64,000 nucleotides of DNA from assembly GCF_004765785.1 (NCBI RefSeq), contig NZ_SBIT01000017.1, forward strand, positions 27,633 to 91,632. The letters are read 5' to 3'. This stretch comes from Halorussus ruber. Its GTDB lineage: Archaea > Halobacteriota > Halobacteria > Halobacteriales > Haladaptataceae. Position 1 is the first letter of the stretch. The number at the start of each line of letters is the position of its first letter. Below the pieces are notes generated by a model. The model did not search any database. It saw only the letters and a program-made list of their open reading frames with translations, and was not told the origin of the DNA. Below are positions 46,149 through 56,414 of this stretch, in pieces. Made by a program: the position numbers and the translations under genes.

Positions 46149-46238
46149 CGAGTTGTGAGTACTGACGGCCCGGAACCATAGGTGGTTTACGCCCGTGGCG
46201 GCGGTCTACGCCCGTGACTGCCTCGGACGGTTGCACCC

Positions 46239-46838
46239 CTACCCTCGCCAGCGGCGCGCGGCCAGCACCCCGGCGGTCCCGAGACCCAGTCCGGCAAGCG
46301 ACTGGAACCACGTGTGCGCCCCGAGAACCGGGCGATTGACCACCATCACGGCCGGAATCAGAAGGACGGGCCAGAACCGCCGGTCGGCGAGCGCGAGCAG
46401 GAGCGTCGGGACGAGCGTGAACGTGACGTGGCCCGAGACGTTCCAGAAGGGCGCGAGGAGGCCGTAGGGAATCGCGGTGGCGGCGAGTGCGAGGCCAGCG
46501 GTGGCGACCTCCGAGCGCCACGGTTTCGCCGACCAGTAGAACCACAGGAGCGTCCCGCCGACCGCGAGCGACGCCGCCGTGACGACGTTGATTCGCCAGT
46601 CGGTTCCGGCGGTGAGTCGAGCGACGGGCGGCCGACGAACGAGGAGGTAGAGCGCGACCGGGAGGGCGGCGACGAGTTCGACGCCGACGAGCGCGGCGAT
46701 TCGGACGCCGAGGCTCCGGACCCCGGTGTGGTCGCGCGACCACCCGGAGTAGACGAGGACGAACAGACTCGCGGCGAGGACCGCGCCCGGATGGAAGGCG
46801 TACTGGTAGACGCCCATGACCTCGCGGAGGAGGCTCAT
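46239..46838 (-). CDS. Multi-helix membrane protein, PAP2-like
   Basis: A 199-residue protein with about six hydrophobic helices. The C-terminal part shows SGHVTFTLVPTLLLALADRR and VVNRPVLGAHTWFQSLAGLG, reminiscent of PAP2 phosphatase motifs 2 and 3 (SGH, and R..LG.H....). Motif 1 (K......RP) is not clear, so catalytic activity is doubtful. It could act on a lipid-linked pyrophosphate or have lost activity. Neighbours give no hint. Confidence 0.65.
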   Translation of the reverse strand: MSLLREVMGVYQYAFHPGAVLAASLFVLVYSGWSRDHTGVRSLGVRIAALVGVELVAALPVALYLLVRRPPVARLTAGTDWRINVVTAASLAVGGTLLWFYWSAKPWRSEVATAGLALAATAIPYGLLAPFWNVSGHVTFTLVPTLLLALADRRFWPVLLIPAVMVVNRPVLGAHTWFQSLAGLGLGTAGVLAARRWRG

Positions 46839-46961
46839 CGGTTCGTTGTAGGTCGTGGTTCGACAACTAACTGGTGGGCGGTCAAGCGTCGGGCGGCAAA
46901 GCGAGGAGGGAAAAGCGGACTGGCGAAGCGGGTTTAGGTGGGACTTCCCAAGAGGGGATGC

Positions 46962-47660
46962 ATGCCTTCCGCACTATTCGTCGTCAGCGAAGAAGGGTAC
47001 TGGGGAGAAGAATGCGTCGAGCCGTTGCAGACGCTCGACGACGCCGGAGTCGAGATTACGGTCGCCACGCCGAGCGGGTCGCCGCCGGTCATCGACCCGA
47101 CCTCGACCGACCCGGACGCCCCGTTCGTGGACGAGGAGACCGCCGAGCGCGTGAAAGACGCCGACGAGAACGACGAGCGCCTGAACAATCCCGAACCGAT
47201 TGCGAGCGTTTCCGCCGCCGACTACGACGCCGTGGTGTTCCCCGGCGGCCACGGCACCGAGTGGGACGTGAATCAGGACAAGCACGCCCGCCAACTGGTC
47301 AGCGAGGCCGTCTCCGGCGACGAGGGCAAGGCGATGGTCGTCTGCCACGCCGTCGCGTTGCTGGCATTCGCCAAAGGCGAGGACGGCGACCCCATCGCCA
47401 ACGGCCGGGACGTGACCGGGTTCCCCAACGAGTGGGACGAGGACATCGTGGACGACAACGACGTGCTTCCCGACGGCCGGAAGATGCCCTACTGGGTCGA
47501 AGACGAAGTCGAGGCCGCGGGCGGCAACTGGGACGCCGAAATCGATTCGGACGTGAGCGTCACGGTGGACGGTGACCTCGTGACAGCGCGAGGCCCCGAG
47601 TCCTCCCACGAGGGCGCGACGACCCTGCTGGAGGAACTCGGCGTCGAAATCACGGCCTGA
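46962..47660 (+). CDS. DJ-1/PfpI-family protein (class I glutamine amidotransferase-like)
   Basis: A 232-residue protein of the Hsp31-like branch. The conserved Glu is in SEEGYWGEE near residue 11 and the nucleophile elbow is MVVCHAVALLAFA near 127, giving the Cys-His pair. The insert VTGFPNEWDEDIVDDNDVLP is typical of the glyoxalase III/deglycase-like proteins. ATG 46962 begins directly before the first strand. The family acts on methylglyoxal or damaged proteins, or as a chaperone; which applies is not decided by sequence. Confidence 0.87.
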   Translation: MPSALFVVSEEGYWGEECVEPLQTLDDAGVEITVATPSGSPPVIDPTSTDPDAPFVDEETAERVKDADENDERLNNPEPIASVSAADYDAVVFPGGHGTEWDVNQDKHARQLVSEAVSGDEGKAMVVCHAVALLAFAKGEDGDPIANGRDVTGFPNEWDEDIVDDNDVLPDGRKMPYWVEDEVEAAGGNWDAEIDSDVSVTVDGDLVTARGPESSHEGATTLLEELGVEITA

Positions 47661-47687
47661 GGCGACTGACGCGACGCTGACTGCGAG

Positions 47688-48428
47688 TTATTTTTCGAGT
47701 TTCTGGTTCGGCGAGGCCTGAATATCGAGGCCCGGACTGTAGTAGCAAATGGGGTCGCTCTCGGGGTCGGCGAACCCGTCGGCGCGAAAGAGGGTGTTCT
47801 CCGTGATGTCGGCGGTCGCGTCGTAGAGCGACCACGGCTCGTGGCGGATGTCGGCGTAGCGAATCCCGGCGTCGGACCCCTCGGTGTAGAACCGGTAGCG
47901 CTCGGTCAGGAACGCCGCGAGCGAGTTCGGTTCGGGTCGGAAGGCCTCGCCGGTCGGGCCGTAGGTCGCCCGGAATCGGACGGGGCGCGCGCCGGGGTGG
48001 CGGCGTCTGCTGTCGAACCTGATGGTGGTCCCGTTCGGGGCATCGCCGGTCGCGGTGCAGTCGATGTCGGCGTAGTAGTACGGCAGGGCGTGGAGCAGGC
48101 GCGCGCCGAGGACGCTCGCCAGTCCGATTCCCGGCAGGCCGTCGGCGTCGAGGCTGAAGAAGTAGACGCCGGGCTTGCGGTCGCGGTACCGGGATTCGTC
48201 GGGCCGAACGTAGGTCCGGAGGTTGAGTTCCGGCAGGCGAATGCCGGTACCGGCCGGGGCCTGCACCGGGCGCACGTCGACGTTGACGTAGGGGACGACC
48301 GAGAGCCACGCCTGCCCGTCGTAGGTGTCCACGTCGAGCGCGTCGGGAATCCGCGGTTCGATGATTTCGGGAGCGACGGGCCAGTTGGCGAACAGCAGGT
48401 GTCGCCACCCCATGTGGAGCGTGAGCAT
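47688..48428 (-). CDS. DUF2071 (YqjF-like) protein
   Basis: A 246-residue protein with the family start MGWRHLLFANWPVAPEIIEP (residues 6-25) and the conserved interior VNVDVRPVQAP, GVYFFSLDADGLPGIGLA and RFRATYGPTGEAF. The fold is related to acetoacetate decarboxylase, but the activity is unknown. A short membrane protein gene lies seven bases upstream on the same strand, so they are probably co-transcribed. Confidence 0.88.
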   Translation of the reverse strand: MLTLHMGWRHLLFANWPVAPEIIEPRIPDALDVDTYDGQAWLSVVPYVNVDVRPVQAPAGTGIRLPELNLRTYVRPDESRYRDRKPGVYFFSLDADGLPGIGLASVLGARLLHALPYYYADIDCTATGDAPNGTTIRFDSRRRHPGARPVRFRATYGPTGEAFRPEPNSLAAFLTERYRFYTEGSDAGIRYADIRHEPWSLYDATADITENTLFRADGFADPESDPICYYSPGLDIQASPNQKLEK

Positions 48429-48434
48429 CGGCGG

Positions 48435-48653
48435 TTAGAGGTCGGTGGCGGGGTCGGAGGCTGTTTCGCTGGCTCGGCGCTCCTCGGCGGCCTCGGCGAC
48501 GCCGTACGCCAGCCAACTGACCGCGCCCGCGACGGTCGCGGAGGCGAGACCTGCCGTGATTCCGGTCCGGTGGTCTCCGGCGACTCGCCCGACGAGGTAC
48601 GCGACGGCGAAGGAACTGAGCCAACTCAGGAGGGCGCTCAGGGTTCTGCTCAT
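48435..48653 (-). CDS. Small membrane protein
   Basis: A 72-residue protein with two hydrophobic segments at about residues 5-22 (LSALLSWLSSFAVAYLVGRV) and 30-50 (GITAGLASATVAGAVSWLAY), followed by an acidic tail. ATG 48653 is chosen over an upstream in-frame ATG at 48680, which would add nine polar residues. It probably forms an operon with the DUF2071 gene. The family is not recognised. Confidence 0.6.
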   Translation of the reverse strand: MSRTLSALLSWLSSFAVAYLVGRVAGDHRTGITAGLASATVAGAVSWLAYGVAEAAEERRASETASDPATDL

Positions 48654-48773
48654 GGCTTGTTCTTGGTCGGGACGCATCAAAAGTGTAGTTCTCGTTCGTG
48701 AGTTGGTCTAGTTCATTTGGTCTCGAACGGAGAGTCATAAACTCGACAGTAGCCGGAACTGTGAACGCTTCTT

Positions 48774-48941
48774 GAAGCCCCCGCCCGGTCGCGGTCGTCG
48801 TCCGAGAGCGAAGCTCTCGTGATCACGAAAATCTTTGATTTTCGAACGACTCCGGCGGATATTCTGCGCCTCTCAGCACCGCCCGGCGCAGAATAGAGCC
48901 GCCGGAGACAACCACGTAAACGCGACCGGGCGGCCCCTTCG
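48774..48941. repeat. Intergenic hairpin-array element, class B copy 1
   Basis: Outer arms GAAGCCCCCGCCCGGTCGCG and CGCGACCGGGCGGCCCCTTC enclose a chain of hairpins: GAGAGC-GAA-GCTCTC, GTGATCAC, GAAAATC-TTT-GATTTTC, and CTCCGGCGG paired with CCGCCGGAG around an inner ATTCTGCGCC/GGCGCAGAAT pair. The outer arms are in reverse orientation relative to copy 2 at 62891. Confidence 0.85.
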
Positions 48942-49001
48942 TCCTCCCGTGGCGGTTGCTCGGTCGGGCGTCTGCCGGTGGAAAGCGACACCGAGCGCGG
49001 G

Positions 49002-49090
49002 CCTCACGCCTCCCCAGCCTCCTCGGTCGCTACGCTCCCTCGTCCCTCGCGCGGATAGGCGCGCTCACGAGAGAGCGCGCCAGCACGTGC
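49002..49090. repeat. Intergenic element, class C copy 3 (partial)
   Basis: Contains GCCTCCCCAGCCTCCTCGGT and CTACGCTCCCTCGTCCCTCG, shared with copy 2 at 41826-41890, and ends with hairpin GGCGCGCT-CACGAGAG-AGCGCGCC (49058-49081). The leading AGCTAGCTTCAG block is absent. The class B and C elements together fill the 498-base gap before the bactofilin-like gene; the last 60 bases are AT-rich. Confidence 0.6.
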
Positions 49091-49151
49091 CAAGAATTGT
49101 GCTTCTATTCTAAAGAAAACTAAACATTTGTCAAAACCAACTAAACAATTC

Positions 49152-50027
49152 TTACCCCTCTAACTTCGACAGGGCAGGCTCGAACTCGCGGAACCCGTAG
49201 TAGGTAATCAGCACCGCGCCGAGGCCCGTCACGACCAGCGTGAACTGAGCGATGGGGCCGAGGAGCGGCACGCGCCCGAGCAAATCCAGCGCCACGACGA
49301 AGCTGGCGACGCCGACCCCCGAGGAGAGGTCCGGCCGGTCGATGGGCAGGCGAGCGCCGACCAGATACCCGTAGGCCAGCGAGGCGTAGGCCGCCGAGAG
49401 GAGGCCGACCGCGATGCCGAAGACGCTGACCGGGATGAGAATCAGCGTGAACGCCATGAAGACGAACAGCGCGAGGGCCGTCGCGCCGGTGAACGCGCCG
49501 ACGACGGCGCTGACGACCGAGTGGTGGGCGATGGAGTCGCCGACGTTGCGCAGGAGCGCGGGGCGACGCCGGGTCAGGAACGCGCCGACCAGCGCGAGCG
49601 AGAGGGCTTGCAGGGCGAGAAATCCGAAGTCCGCGGCGGGCGAGCGGTCGCGCTGGGTGAACTCGACCCGCGAGCGCGACCCGATTGCCGCGTCCTCGGC
49701 AATCGAGGAGTTGCCCGCGATGGTTCGGTACTCCCCGGCGATGGCTCCGGCGTCGGCCACCGAGACGTTGCCCGCGAGTTGGGTCACGTCGCCGTCGAGC
49801 GAGCCTCGGACCCGGAAATCGCCGCCGACGACGTAAATCGTCCCGTTCGGGGCCGCGCCTTCGGGAATCGTCGCCGTGCCGCCGCCGACCACCAGCACCT
49901 CCTCGACCTGCGCGACTGCCCGGTCGCCGTCGAAGTGGACCTCCATCCGGTCCGCGCTCTGGCCGCTGGCGGTCATCAGCAGAATCACGACCACCAGCAG
50001 GGGCAGGACCTCGGACGGGGCGGCCAT
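49152..50027 (-). CDS. Bactofilin-like polymer-forming membrane protein
   Basis: A 291-residue protein. A signal-like helix (PLLVVVILLMTASG) leads into a beta-helix segment with regular short repeats (GTIYVVGGDFRVRGSLDGDV, TQLAGNVSVADAGAIAG) at about residues 45-115, as in polymer-forming cytoskeletal (bactofilin) domains. Four membrane helices follow. In this arrangement the beta-helix faces outward. It overlaps the transporter gene upstream by one base (ATGA), so they are coupled. Confidence 0.83.
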   Translation of the reverse strand: MAAPSEVLPLLVVVILLMTASGQSADRMEVHFDGDRAVAQVEEVLVVGGGTATIPEGAAPNGTIYVVGGDFRVRGSLDGDVTQLAGNVSVADAGAIAGEYRTIAGNSSIAEDAAIGSRSRVEFTQRDRSPAADFGFLALQALSLALVGAFLTRRRPALLRNVGDSIAHHSVVSAVVGAFTGATALALFVFMAFTLILIPVSVFGIAVGLLSAAYASLAYGYLVGARLPIDRPDLSSGVGVASFVVALDLLGRVPLLGPIAQFTLVVTGLGAVLITYYGFREFEPALSKLEG

Positions 50028-51376
50028 CAGCGACGCACCCCCGGACTCGAACTCACGTCGTCACCGCGGGCCGCCGCGACCAACCGCCGGAGGTAAATCG
50101 CCACCACCAGCCCCGTGAACAGCAACAGCGCCAGCGCGTTCACCACGTTGAGGTGCGACAGGAGCGTGACCTCGGCCGTCTCGAAGTAGAGCGCGAGCGC
50201 CGTGCTGAGGAAGGTCGCCAGCCAGCCCGCCAGCCCCACGCCGACCGCGGTGTGGGTCCCGACCGTCTCGGGCGTCGAGAGGTCGGGCCAGAGCGCGAAG
50301 TTCAGCGTCGTGTAGAAGCTCACCGCCACCGCGTAGACCGCCGAGTTGATGGGCGAGACCTGCCCGCCAGCCAGCGCGGGGAACCACGCCGCGGTCCGCA
50401 CGTCGGTCGTGTAGAACAGGTGAGTCAGCGAGAACAGGCCGAACACCCACAGGAACAGCCAGTTCCGGTCGAAGTTGGTGTAGAGGACACCCGCAACCAG
50501 CGCGGAGACGACGTGGACCACGCCCAGCGCGAGGTGGTCGGAAAAATCGGGGGACTGCCACGCGCCCAGCACGAACGACGGGGTCTCGATGATTCGCAGG
50601 AAGCCAAGACTGTCCACGAAGAAGACGCCGAACATCAGCACCACCGGTCCCCAGAACGCGAAGCTCCGGGTCCGGACCGGCCGGACTTCCCCCGTCCTCT
50701 CCCCGGTTTCGGTCCGACAGAACCGCCCGACGCCGAACTCCTCGTGCTGGCGGGCAAGCCGCGCCACGAGGCGGTTCGCCACCCCGACTCGACCGGACGC
50801 CAGCGCGCCGAGCGCGACCGCGCCGGGGGCCATCGCCGCGACCATCACGGCGCTGAACGCCTCGATTCGCCAGTCGAGAGGGTAGACGTTCGCCGCGAAG
50901 TACGCCACCGCGGTAATCGCCGCCGCGACGTACCCGCGGTCCTCGACCGGCACGAGGTCGACGGCGAGGCTGAACGACGCCGGAATCCCGACCCCGAGCG
51001 CGACCGAGGCCGCCAGAATCCACGCGCCGAACGCCGGAACGGTCCGAATCGTCGGCGCGACCAGCGTGAGCAGGAACTGGAGCGCGACCACGCCGAACAG
51101 CAGTCGGAACTTGACCAGAAGCTCCGAACTCCACCCGCGCCGGTCCATCGTGACACCCGACGCCACCGCGACGAAGAACGTCAGCAGGGCGAGCGCGGCC
51201 ATCCACGTCGAAACCTGCAGCTCGGTCATGCCGACCAGTCGCGTCCCCAAGTCCAGCAGGCCCAACTGGACGAACGTGACGTTGTAGTAGTATCCGGCCG
51301 CCATGAACCCGACGAACAGGCCGCAGCCGAGTACCGGCGTCCACTCCCGCCTGCGAAGATACGTGAAAAGTCGCAT
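50027..51376 (-). CDS. MFS-type transporter
   Basis: A 449-residue protein with about twelve membrane helices and the general major-facilitator arrangement (VASGVTMDRRGWSSELLVKF resembles the loop 2-3 motif). A polar central loop at residues 205-240 separates the halves. ATG 51376 is preferred over the TTG at 51388. The substrate is unknown. It is translationally coupled to the bactofilin-like gene and divergent from top6B. Confidence 0.8.
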   Translation of the reverse strand: MRLFTYLRRREWTPVLGCGLFVGFMAAGYYYNVTFVQLGLLDLGTRLVGMTELQVSTWMAALALLTFFVAVASGVTMDRRGWSSELLVKFRLLFGVVALQFLLTLVAPTIRTVPAFGAWILAASVALGVGIPASFSLAVDLVPVEDRGYVAAAITAVAYFAANVYPLDWRIEAFSAVMVAAMAPGAVALGALASGRVGVANRLVARLARQHEEFGVGRFCRTETGERTGEVRPVRTRSFAFWGPVVLMFGVFFVDSLGFLRIIETPSFVLGAWQSPDFSDHLALGVVHVVSALVAGVLYTNFDRNWLFLWVFGLFSLTHLFYTTDVRTAAWFPALAGGQVSPINSAVYAVAVSFYTTLNFALWPDLSTPETVGTHTAVGVGLAGWLATFLSTALALYFETAEVTLLSHLNVVNALALLLFTGLVVAIYLRRLVAAARGDDVSSSPGVRR

Positions 51377-51511
51377 TCGTCCCCTCAATCGGTGGTTTCG
51401 GCCTTCAAACCCCGCGTTCGCCTCCCTCTTCGTCCGCGAACCGCTCGCCGATTCGATATATTGAAATACAATTTATTCACGGTTTTTACTTTCGCTTTGC
51501 CACCGAGAGGT

Positions 51512-51519
51512 CTTTAACA
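51512..51519 (+). promoter_or_regulatory. TATA-like element of the top6B-top6A operon
   Basis: CTTTAACA lies 27-34 bases before ATG 51546. The distance fits a leaderless mRNA. Confidence 0.5.
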
Positions 51520-51545
51520 TCCACGCGGTTACGGGCTACTACAGA

Positions 51546-53939
51546 ATGCCATCCATCCAGTCGACGCTCGGCGAGGACGAGGGGATTGCCGAGGAGTTGG
51601 CCGAGAGCCAGCGACAGATCTCCATCGCCGAGTTCTTCGAGAAGAACAAGCACATGCTCGGGTTCGACAGCGGAGCCCGAGGATTGGTGACGGCTGTGAA
51701 GGAGGCGGTGGACAACGCGCTCGACGCGACCGAGGAGGCTGGCATCCTCCCCGACATCTACGTCGAAATCGACGACGAGGGCGACTACTACACCCTCATC
51801 GTCGAGGACAACGGACCCGGCATCACGAAAGAGCAGGTCCCCAAGGTGTTCGGGAAGCTCCTCTACGGTTCCCGCTTCCACGCCCGCGAACAGTCCCGCG
51901 GCCAGCAGGGGATCGGAATTTCGGCTGCGGTCCTCTACTCTCAGCTCACCTCCGGCAAGCCCGCCAAAATCACCAGTCGGACGAAAGGCAGCGCGGAAGC
52001 CGAGTACTTCGAGCTAATCATCGACACCGACGAGAACGAGCCCGAAATCAAGAACTCGGGGACGACCTCGTGGGACCGGACCCACGGCACCCGAATCGAG
52101 TTGGAGATGGAGGCCAACATGCGGGCTCGCTCCCAGTTGCTCAAGTACATGCAGCACACCGCTGTCGTCAACCCCCACGCTCGCCTGACGTTCAAGGAGC
52201 CGAGCATGGACGAACCCCGACAGTACGAGCGGGCGACCGACGAACTCCCGGCAGAGACCGAGGAGATTCGCCCGCACCCCCACGGAGTCGAACTCGGCAC
52301 GGTCCTGAAGATGCTGGCGGCGACCGATTCGCACAGCGTCTCGGGGTTCGTACAGGAGGAGTTCACCCGTGTCGGTCGCAAGACCGCCGACTCCATCCTC
52401 GATAACTTCCGCGACCGCCACTTCGGCCGGGAGGCCGCGTGGAAACCGCCCCAGAAGCACGAGAAGTCCGACCTCGCCCGCGCAGTCGCCGAGGCGGTCT
52501 CGAACAAGAGCAAAGATGCGACCGCCGCGTTCGGCGACGAGGTGGCCGAGGCAATCGTCGGCCGGAATCGACTCGCCCACCACGAACTGGTCGAATTGGT
52601 CGCCGAGACTGCCAAATCGGTCGGCGACGACCACGGCGAGACGTTCGGCGACACGGTCCAAGAGAACGCGGTCGAGGCCGCGTGGGAACAACTCACCGAC
52701 GACAGGGTGGGCGACCTCTACCAACTCGTGGACAAGGCGACCAGCACCCGGAAGGACGACAAGACCGTCCGGGGACTGGCCGAGCGCCTCGCCAAGCGAT
52801 TCGAGAAGGGCCGGGAACGCGACCGAGCGACCCACGACGAACTCCGAGAGTACGTGGACCGCGCGGCCGACCAGACCGAGGAGTACGACGACGCCACAAT
52901 CGGCGACACGGCCCGCGAGAACGTCGTGATGGAGGTCTGGAACACGATGACGACGGTCCCCGACGCGGTGCCGAAGGTGCGGGAGTTCGTGGACGACCGC
53001 GACATGGCCAGCGACCTGCTGGAGGCGATGAAGCAGACCGACATCATCTCCCCGCCCACCAACTGCCTGTCGCCCATCACCGACGACCTCGTGGAGGCCG
53101 GACTCAAGAAGGAGTTCGACGCCGACTTCTACGCCGCCTCGACACGCGACGCCGACGTTCACGGCGGCGACCCCTTCATCGTGGAGGCCGGTATCGCCTA
53201 CGGCGGCGAGTTAGAGGCCGACGGCCAAGCCGACGTGCTTCGGTTCGCCAACCGGGTCCCGCTGGTCTACCAGCGCGGGGCCTGCGCGACGACCGACGTG
53301 GTGAAATCCATCGGCTGGCGCAACTACAACCTCAGCCAACCCGGGGGTTCGGGCATCCCGAACGGCCCCGCGGTCATCATGGTCCACGTGGCCTCGACCA
53401 ACGTCCCGTTCACCAGCGAATCGAAGGACGCGGTGGCCAACGTCCCCGAAATCGAGGACGAAATCGAGTTGGCGATTCGGGAGGCCGCCCGCGAGTTGAA
53501 GTCCTACCTCAACAAGCGCAAGTCCTTAGAGAAGCGCAAGAAGAAACAGAACGTCATCGCCTCCATCCTGCCGGAGATGGCCGAGAAGTTGGCCGACGTG
53601 ACCGGACAGGAGAAACCCCGGTACGAGGACGCGCTGGCCCGCATCATGAACAACGTCCTCGTGGAGCGGGAAGTCGAGGACGGGACGGTGCGACTCGTCG
53701 TGGAGAACAACTCCGGTACAAACGAAGACTTGGAGATTACCGACATCGTGAGCGCAGAGCCGCGGAATCTCTCGGACGGCGCGACCGCCGTGGACATGGA
53801 CGGCGAGTGGTTCGTCAAGTGGTCGCCGACCGTCGAGAGCGGCGACGAAGTCGCGCTGGAGTACGAAGTCGAAGGCGACGCATCGTTCGACGTTAGCGTC
53901 GAAGGAATCGAGGACCCCAAACTCACCGTCAACCAATGA
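51546..53939 (+). CDS. top6B: DNA topoisomerase VI subunit B
   Basis: A 797-residue ATPase subunit of the archaeal type IIB topoisomerase. The GHKL site is seen in [17 protein letters not shown] near residue 50, VEDNGPGI near 84 and [17 protein letters not shown] near 117. The transducer domain and the C-terminal Ig-like extension complete the protein. A haloarchaeal insertion of helical, charged repeats (residues about 300-480; [24 protein letters not shown] units) makes it longer than the crenarchaeal enzymes. It overlaps top6A by four bases. Confidence 0.97.
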   Translation: MPSIQSTLGEDEGIAEELAESQRQISIAEFFEKNKHMLGFDSGARGLVTAVKEAVDNALDATEEAGILPDIYVEIDDEGDYYTLIVEDNGPGITKEQVPKVFGKLLYGSRFHAREQSRGQQGIGISAAVLYSQLTSGKPAKITSRTKGSAEAEYFELIIDTDENEPEIKNSGTTSWDRTHGTRIELEMEANMRARSQLLKYMQHTAVVNPHARLTFKEPSMDEPRQYERATDELPAETEEIRPHPHGVELGTVLKMLAATDSHSVSGFVQEEFTRVGRKTADSILDNFRDRHFGREAAWKPPQKHEKSDLARAVAEAVSNKSKDATAAFGDEVAEAIVGRNRLAHHELVELVAETAKSVGDDHGETFGDTVQENAVEAAWEQLTDDRVGDLYQLVDKATSTRKDDKTVRGLAERLAKRFEKGRERDRATHDELREYVDRAADQTEEYDDATIGDTARENVVMEVWNTMTTVPDAVPKVREFVDDRDMASDLLEAMKQTDIISPPTNCLSPITDDLVEAGLKKEFDADFYAASTRDADVHGGDPFIVEAGIAYGGELEADGQADVLRFANRVPLVYQRGACATTDVVKSIGWRNYNLSQPGGSGIPNGPAVIMVHVASTNVPFTSESKDAVANVPEIEDEIELAIREAARELKSYLNKRKSLEKRKKKQNVIASILPEMAEKLADVTGQEKPRYEDALARIMNNVLVEREVEDGTVRLVVENNSGTNEDLEITDIVSAEPRNLSDGATAVDMDGEWFVKWSPTVESGDEVALEYEVEGDASFDVSVEGIEDPKLTVNQ

Positions 53940-55027
53940 GCGCAGACAACGAAGCCAAAGCCCAAGAGAAACTCATCGACCTCGCCGCGGAGTTCTACGA
54001 CCAGTTCGACCGGGGCGAAATCCCCGAGATGTCGGTCCCGACCCGGACCAAGAGCAACATCGTCTTCGACGAGGACGAGGAGGTCTGGGTCTACGGCGAC
54101 CGAGAGAGTACCCGGAGCGCCAACAGCGTCCGGGGCGCTCGTAAACTGCTTAAGGCGATATACACTATCGACTTCCTCTCCGAGCAGTTGGAGGAGGACC
54201 GCTCGTCCACGCTACGTGAACTCTACTACCTCAGCGAGAGCTGGGACGTCGACGAGGCGCAGTTCTCCTCGCAGGACGAGTCGAACCAGTTGGTCGAGGA
54301 TTTAGAAATCGTCTCGGAGGTCACCCGCGAGGACTTCCACATGCGCCCCGAGGAGTCCGGTGCGACCATCATGGGGCCGCTCCACCTCCGCGAACAGACC
54401 CGCCGGGGCGAGCGCGAGATTCACTGTCAGGAGGACGTCGGCGAGGGCGGTTATCAGATTCCGAACAACCCCGACACCATCGAGTTCCTCGACAACGACG
54501 CCGACTTCGTCCTCTGCGTGGAGACCGGTGGCATGCGCGACCGACTGGTCGAGAACGGGTTCGACGAGGAGTACAACACCATCATCGTCCACCTCAAGGG
54601 GCAACCGGCGCGGGCGACCCGGCGCATCACCAAGCGCCTCCACGACGAACTCGACCTGCCGGTCACGGTGTTCGCCGACGGTGACCCGTGGTCGTACCGT
54701 ATCTTCAGTTCGGTGGCCTACGGGTCCATCAAGTCGGCCCACCTCAGCGAGTATCTGGCCACGCCCGAGGCCCAGTTCATCGGCATCCAGCCCGAGGACA
54801 TCGTGGAGTACGACCTGCCGACCGACCCCCTGAGCGACTCCGACATCAACGCCCTCGAAAGCGAGTTGGAGGACCCGCGCTTCCAGACCGACTACTGGGA
54901 GGAGCAAATCGAGATTCAATTGGACATCGAGAAAAAGTCCGAACAGCAGTCGCTGGCGTCTCACGGACTGGATTTCGTGACGGAAACCTATCTGCCAGAG
55001 CGATTGACCGAGATGGGCGTGCTGTAA
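53936..55027 (+). CDS. top6A: DNA topoisomerase VI subunit A (Spo11-like)
   Basis: A 363-residue DNA-cleaving subunit, the relative of eukaryotic Spo11. The catalytic tyrosine lies in [13 protein letters not shown], probably Y98. The TOPRIM domain provides [10 protein letters not shown] near residue 195 and [12 protein letters not shown] near 245 for magnesium binding. The start overlaps the top6B stop as ATGA. The stop is directly followed by the stop of the convergent zinc-ribbon gene. Confidence 0.97.
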   Translation: MSADNEAKAQEKLIDLAAEFYDQFDRGEIPEMSVPTRTKSNIVFDEDEEVWVYGDRESTRSANSVRGARKLLKAIYTIDFLSEQLEEDRSSTLRELYYLSESWDVDEAQFSSQDESNQLVEDLEIVSEVTREDFHMRPEESGATIMGPLHLREQTRRGEREIHCQEDVGEGGYQIPNNPDTIEFLDNDADFVLCVETGGMRDRLVENGFDEEYNTIIVHLKGQPARATRRITKRLHDELDLPVTVFADGDPWSYRIFSSVAYGSIKSAHLSEYLATPEAQFIGIQPEDIVEYDLPTDPLSDSDINALESELEDPRFQTDYWEEQIEIQLDIEKKSEQQSLASHGLDFVTETYLPERLTEMGVL

Positions 55028-55921
55028 TCAGGCGAACTCGGCGCTCTTCTCGCGGTTCTCTCGGCCTTCGAGCGGCTCCTCGAAGGGGTCGCCATTCGCG
55101 CAGGACCGACAGTAGCAGTTCTCGCCCTCCTCGAACGTCCGGACCGGGATTCCGGCGACGTATCGTCGCTCGGCGAAGGTCCGCCGGACGCCGGTGCCGA
55201 CCGGGCGCGAGCAGGCCGTGCAGGGCTTGTTCGGCGCGTTTGCGACGGTCGAGTCGGTCGTGCGACGCCGACCGAAGGTGGTCGGCGACTCGAATCCGGG
55301 GGCGAACTGGGTGCCCAGCGGGACCGAGACGAGAGCCGCCAGTAAGAAGGCGAGCGAGAGGCCGGTCGTGACGAGCGACGACGTGACCCACAGCAGTAGC
55401 AGGCCGACGAGCGCGAAGGTGGCCGCCAGCAAGAGACCGGCGGCGACCCCGACCGCGGACTTGAGGTCCCACCCGCCGGTGGCAGCGTTGCGGTCGTCCG
55501 AGTAGCGCTCCGTGCCGTCGTCGCGGAGTTCGACGCGGTCGGCACCGAGCGAGTAACTGTACCAGGCGTAGAGCAGGTTGCCGACCCCGCTAGTGGTCAC
55601 GAACAGGAGGACGTGTATCCCGATGGAGCCGATTCCGCGGTTCACCATCACGACTCGGTTCCCGTAGTCGCGTTTCACGTCCCACCCCTCGACCGCGAGG
55701 TCCTCGACGCGGCGGCGGAAACCGGTTCGCCCGGAGGAAGTGGCCGTCTCGGCACGACTGCTGGTAGCGGTCCCTCCGGGACGACTGGCCGCCCTGCTTC
55801 GGGCACTCGTCGCGCCGTCCCCGACGGCGGCCCCGCACGCCGAGCAGAAGGCGTCGCCGGGCGACAGCGACTCCCCGCACTGCGAACAGAAGTTCGGAGC
55901 GGTTCGAGAACTCACGTTCAC
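55028..55921 (-). CDS. Zinc-ribbon membrane protein
   Basis: A 297-residue protein with an N-terminal zinc ribbon (FCSQCGESLSPGDAFCSACG, residues 10-29), a Ser/Thr/Arg linker, a middle domain and membrane helices at about residues 105-130 and 165-210. A second group of cysteines (PCTACSRPVG and YCRSCANGDPF) near the C terminus forms another ribbon. GTG 55921 is chosen because it starts just ahead of the first ribbon and is the usual form for such proteins. Function unknown. Confidence 0.78.
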   Translation of the reverse strand: MNVSSRTAPNFCSQCGESLSPGDAFCSACGAAVGDGATSARSRAASRPGGTATSSRAETATSSGRTGFRRRVEDLAVEGWDVKRDYGNRVVMVNRGIGSIGIHVLLFVTTSGVGNLLYAWYSYSLGADRVELRDDGTERYSDDRNAATGGWDLKSAVGVAAGLLLAATFALVGLLLLWVTSSLVTTGLSLAFLLAALVSVPLGTQFAPGFESPTTFGRRRTTDSTVANAPNKPCTACSRPVGTGVRRTFAERRYVAGIPVRTFEEGENCYCRSCANGDPFEEPLEGRENREKSAEFA

Positions 55922-56073
55922 AAGTTTTCGGCGGGATAACAAGTAGATTTGGTTGGATTTCCGAGGGTCAAGCGGGGAACGGAATTGGCGGCGGGCGCGA
56001 GGGCCAGCACGCTAATTAGACGTGGAGTAGTGCTGGCGACCACACACTCACTCGGTGGGGCACCCACCGTCCT

Positions 56074-56120
56074 GGCGGACTGAAAGGGCGAGCGCGAACC
56101 GCGCGAGGGCTTTCGAGGCC
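56074..56120. repeat. Intergenic palindromic element, class A copy 3 (collapsed)
   Basis: Only the ends of the class A element remain: GGACTGAAAGGGCGAGCGCG joins directly to AACCGCGCGAGGGCTTTCGA. The 90-base interior present in copies 1 and 2 is missing, as if a recombination between the related arm sequences had removed it. It lies 85 bases upstream of the TOBE-domain gene. Confidence 0.8.
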
Positions 56121-56204
56121 CTCACAGTTGGTCCTGGGGTTATCTCTGTACTATCGAATTTGACCGGCGATAGAGATTTGCGAGAGAACGTCGTACCCCG
56201 CGCG

Positions 56205-56414
56205 ATGACACTCAGCGCACGCAACCGACTCGCGGGGACGGTGCAATCGCTCGACAAGCAGGGCCTGATGGCCGAGGTCGTCGTGGAGACCGACGGCGGG
56301 CAGGAAATCACGGCGGTCATCACCAGCAACTCCGCGGAGCGACTGGGACTGGCGGAGGGCGAGGAGGTCAACGCGGTCATCAAGGCGACCGAAGTGATGA
56401 TAGACGGCGAGTAG
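56205..56414 (+). CDS. Single TOBE/Mop-domain protein
   Basis: A 69-residue protein consisting of one TOBE (Mop) domain: ARNRLAGTVQSLDKQGLMAE, then GGQEITAVITSNSAERLGLA and VNAVIKATEVMI. Such proteins bind molybdate or a related oxyanion as oligomers and serve for storage or sensing. ATG 56205 is the standard start; the frame is open further upstream but that region is repeat sequence. No molybdate transporter gene is next to it. Confidence 0.9.
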   Translation: MTLSARNRLAGTVQSLDKQGLMAEVVVETDGGQEITAVITSNSAERLGLAEGEEVNAVIKATEVMIDGE

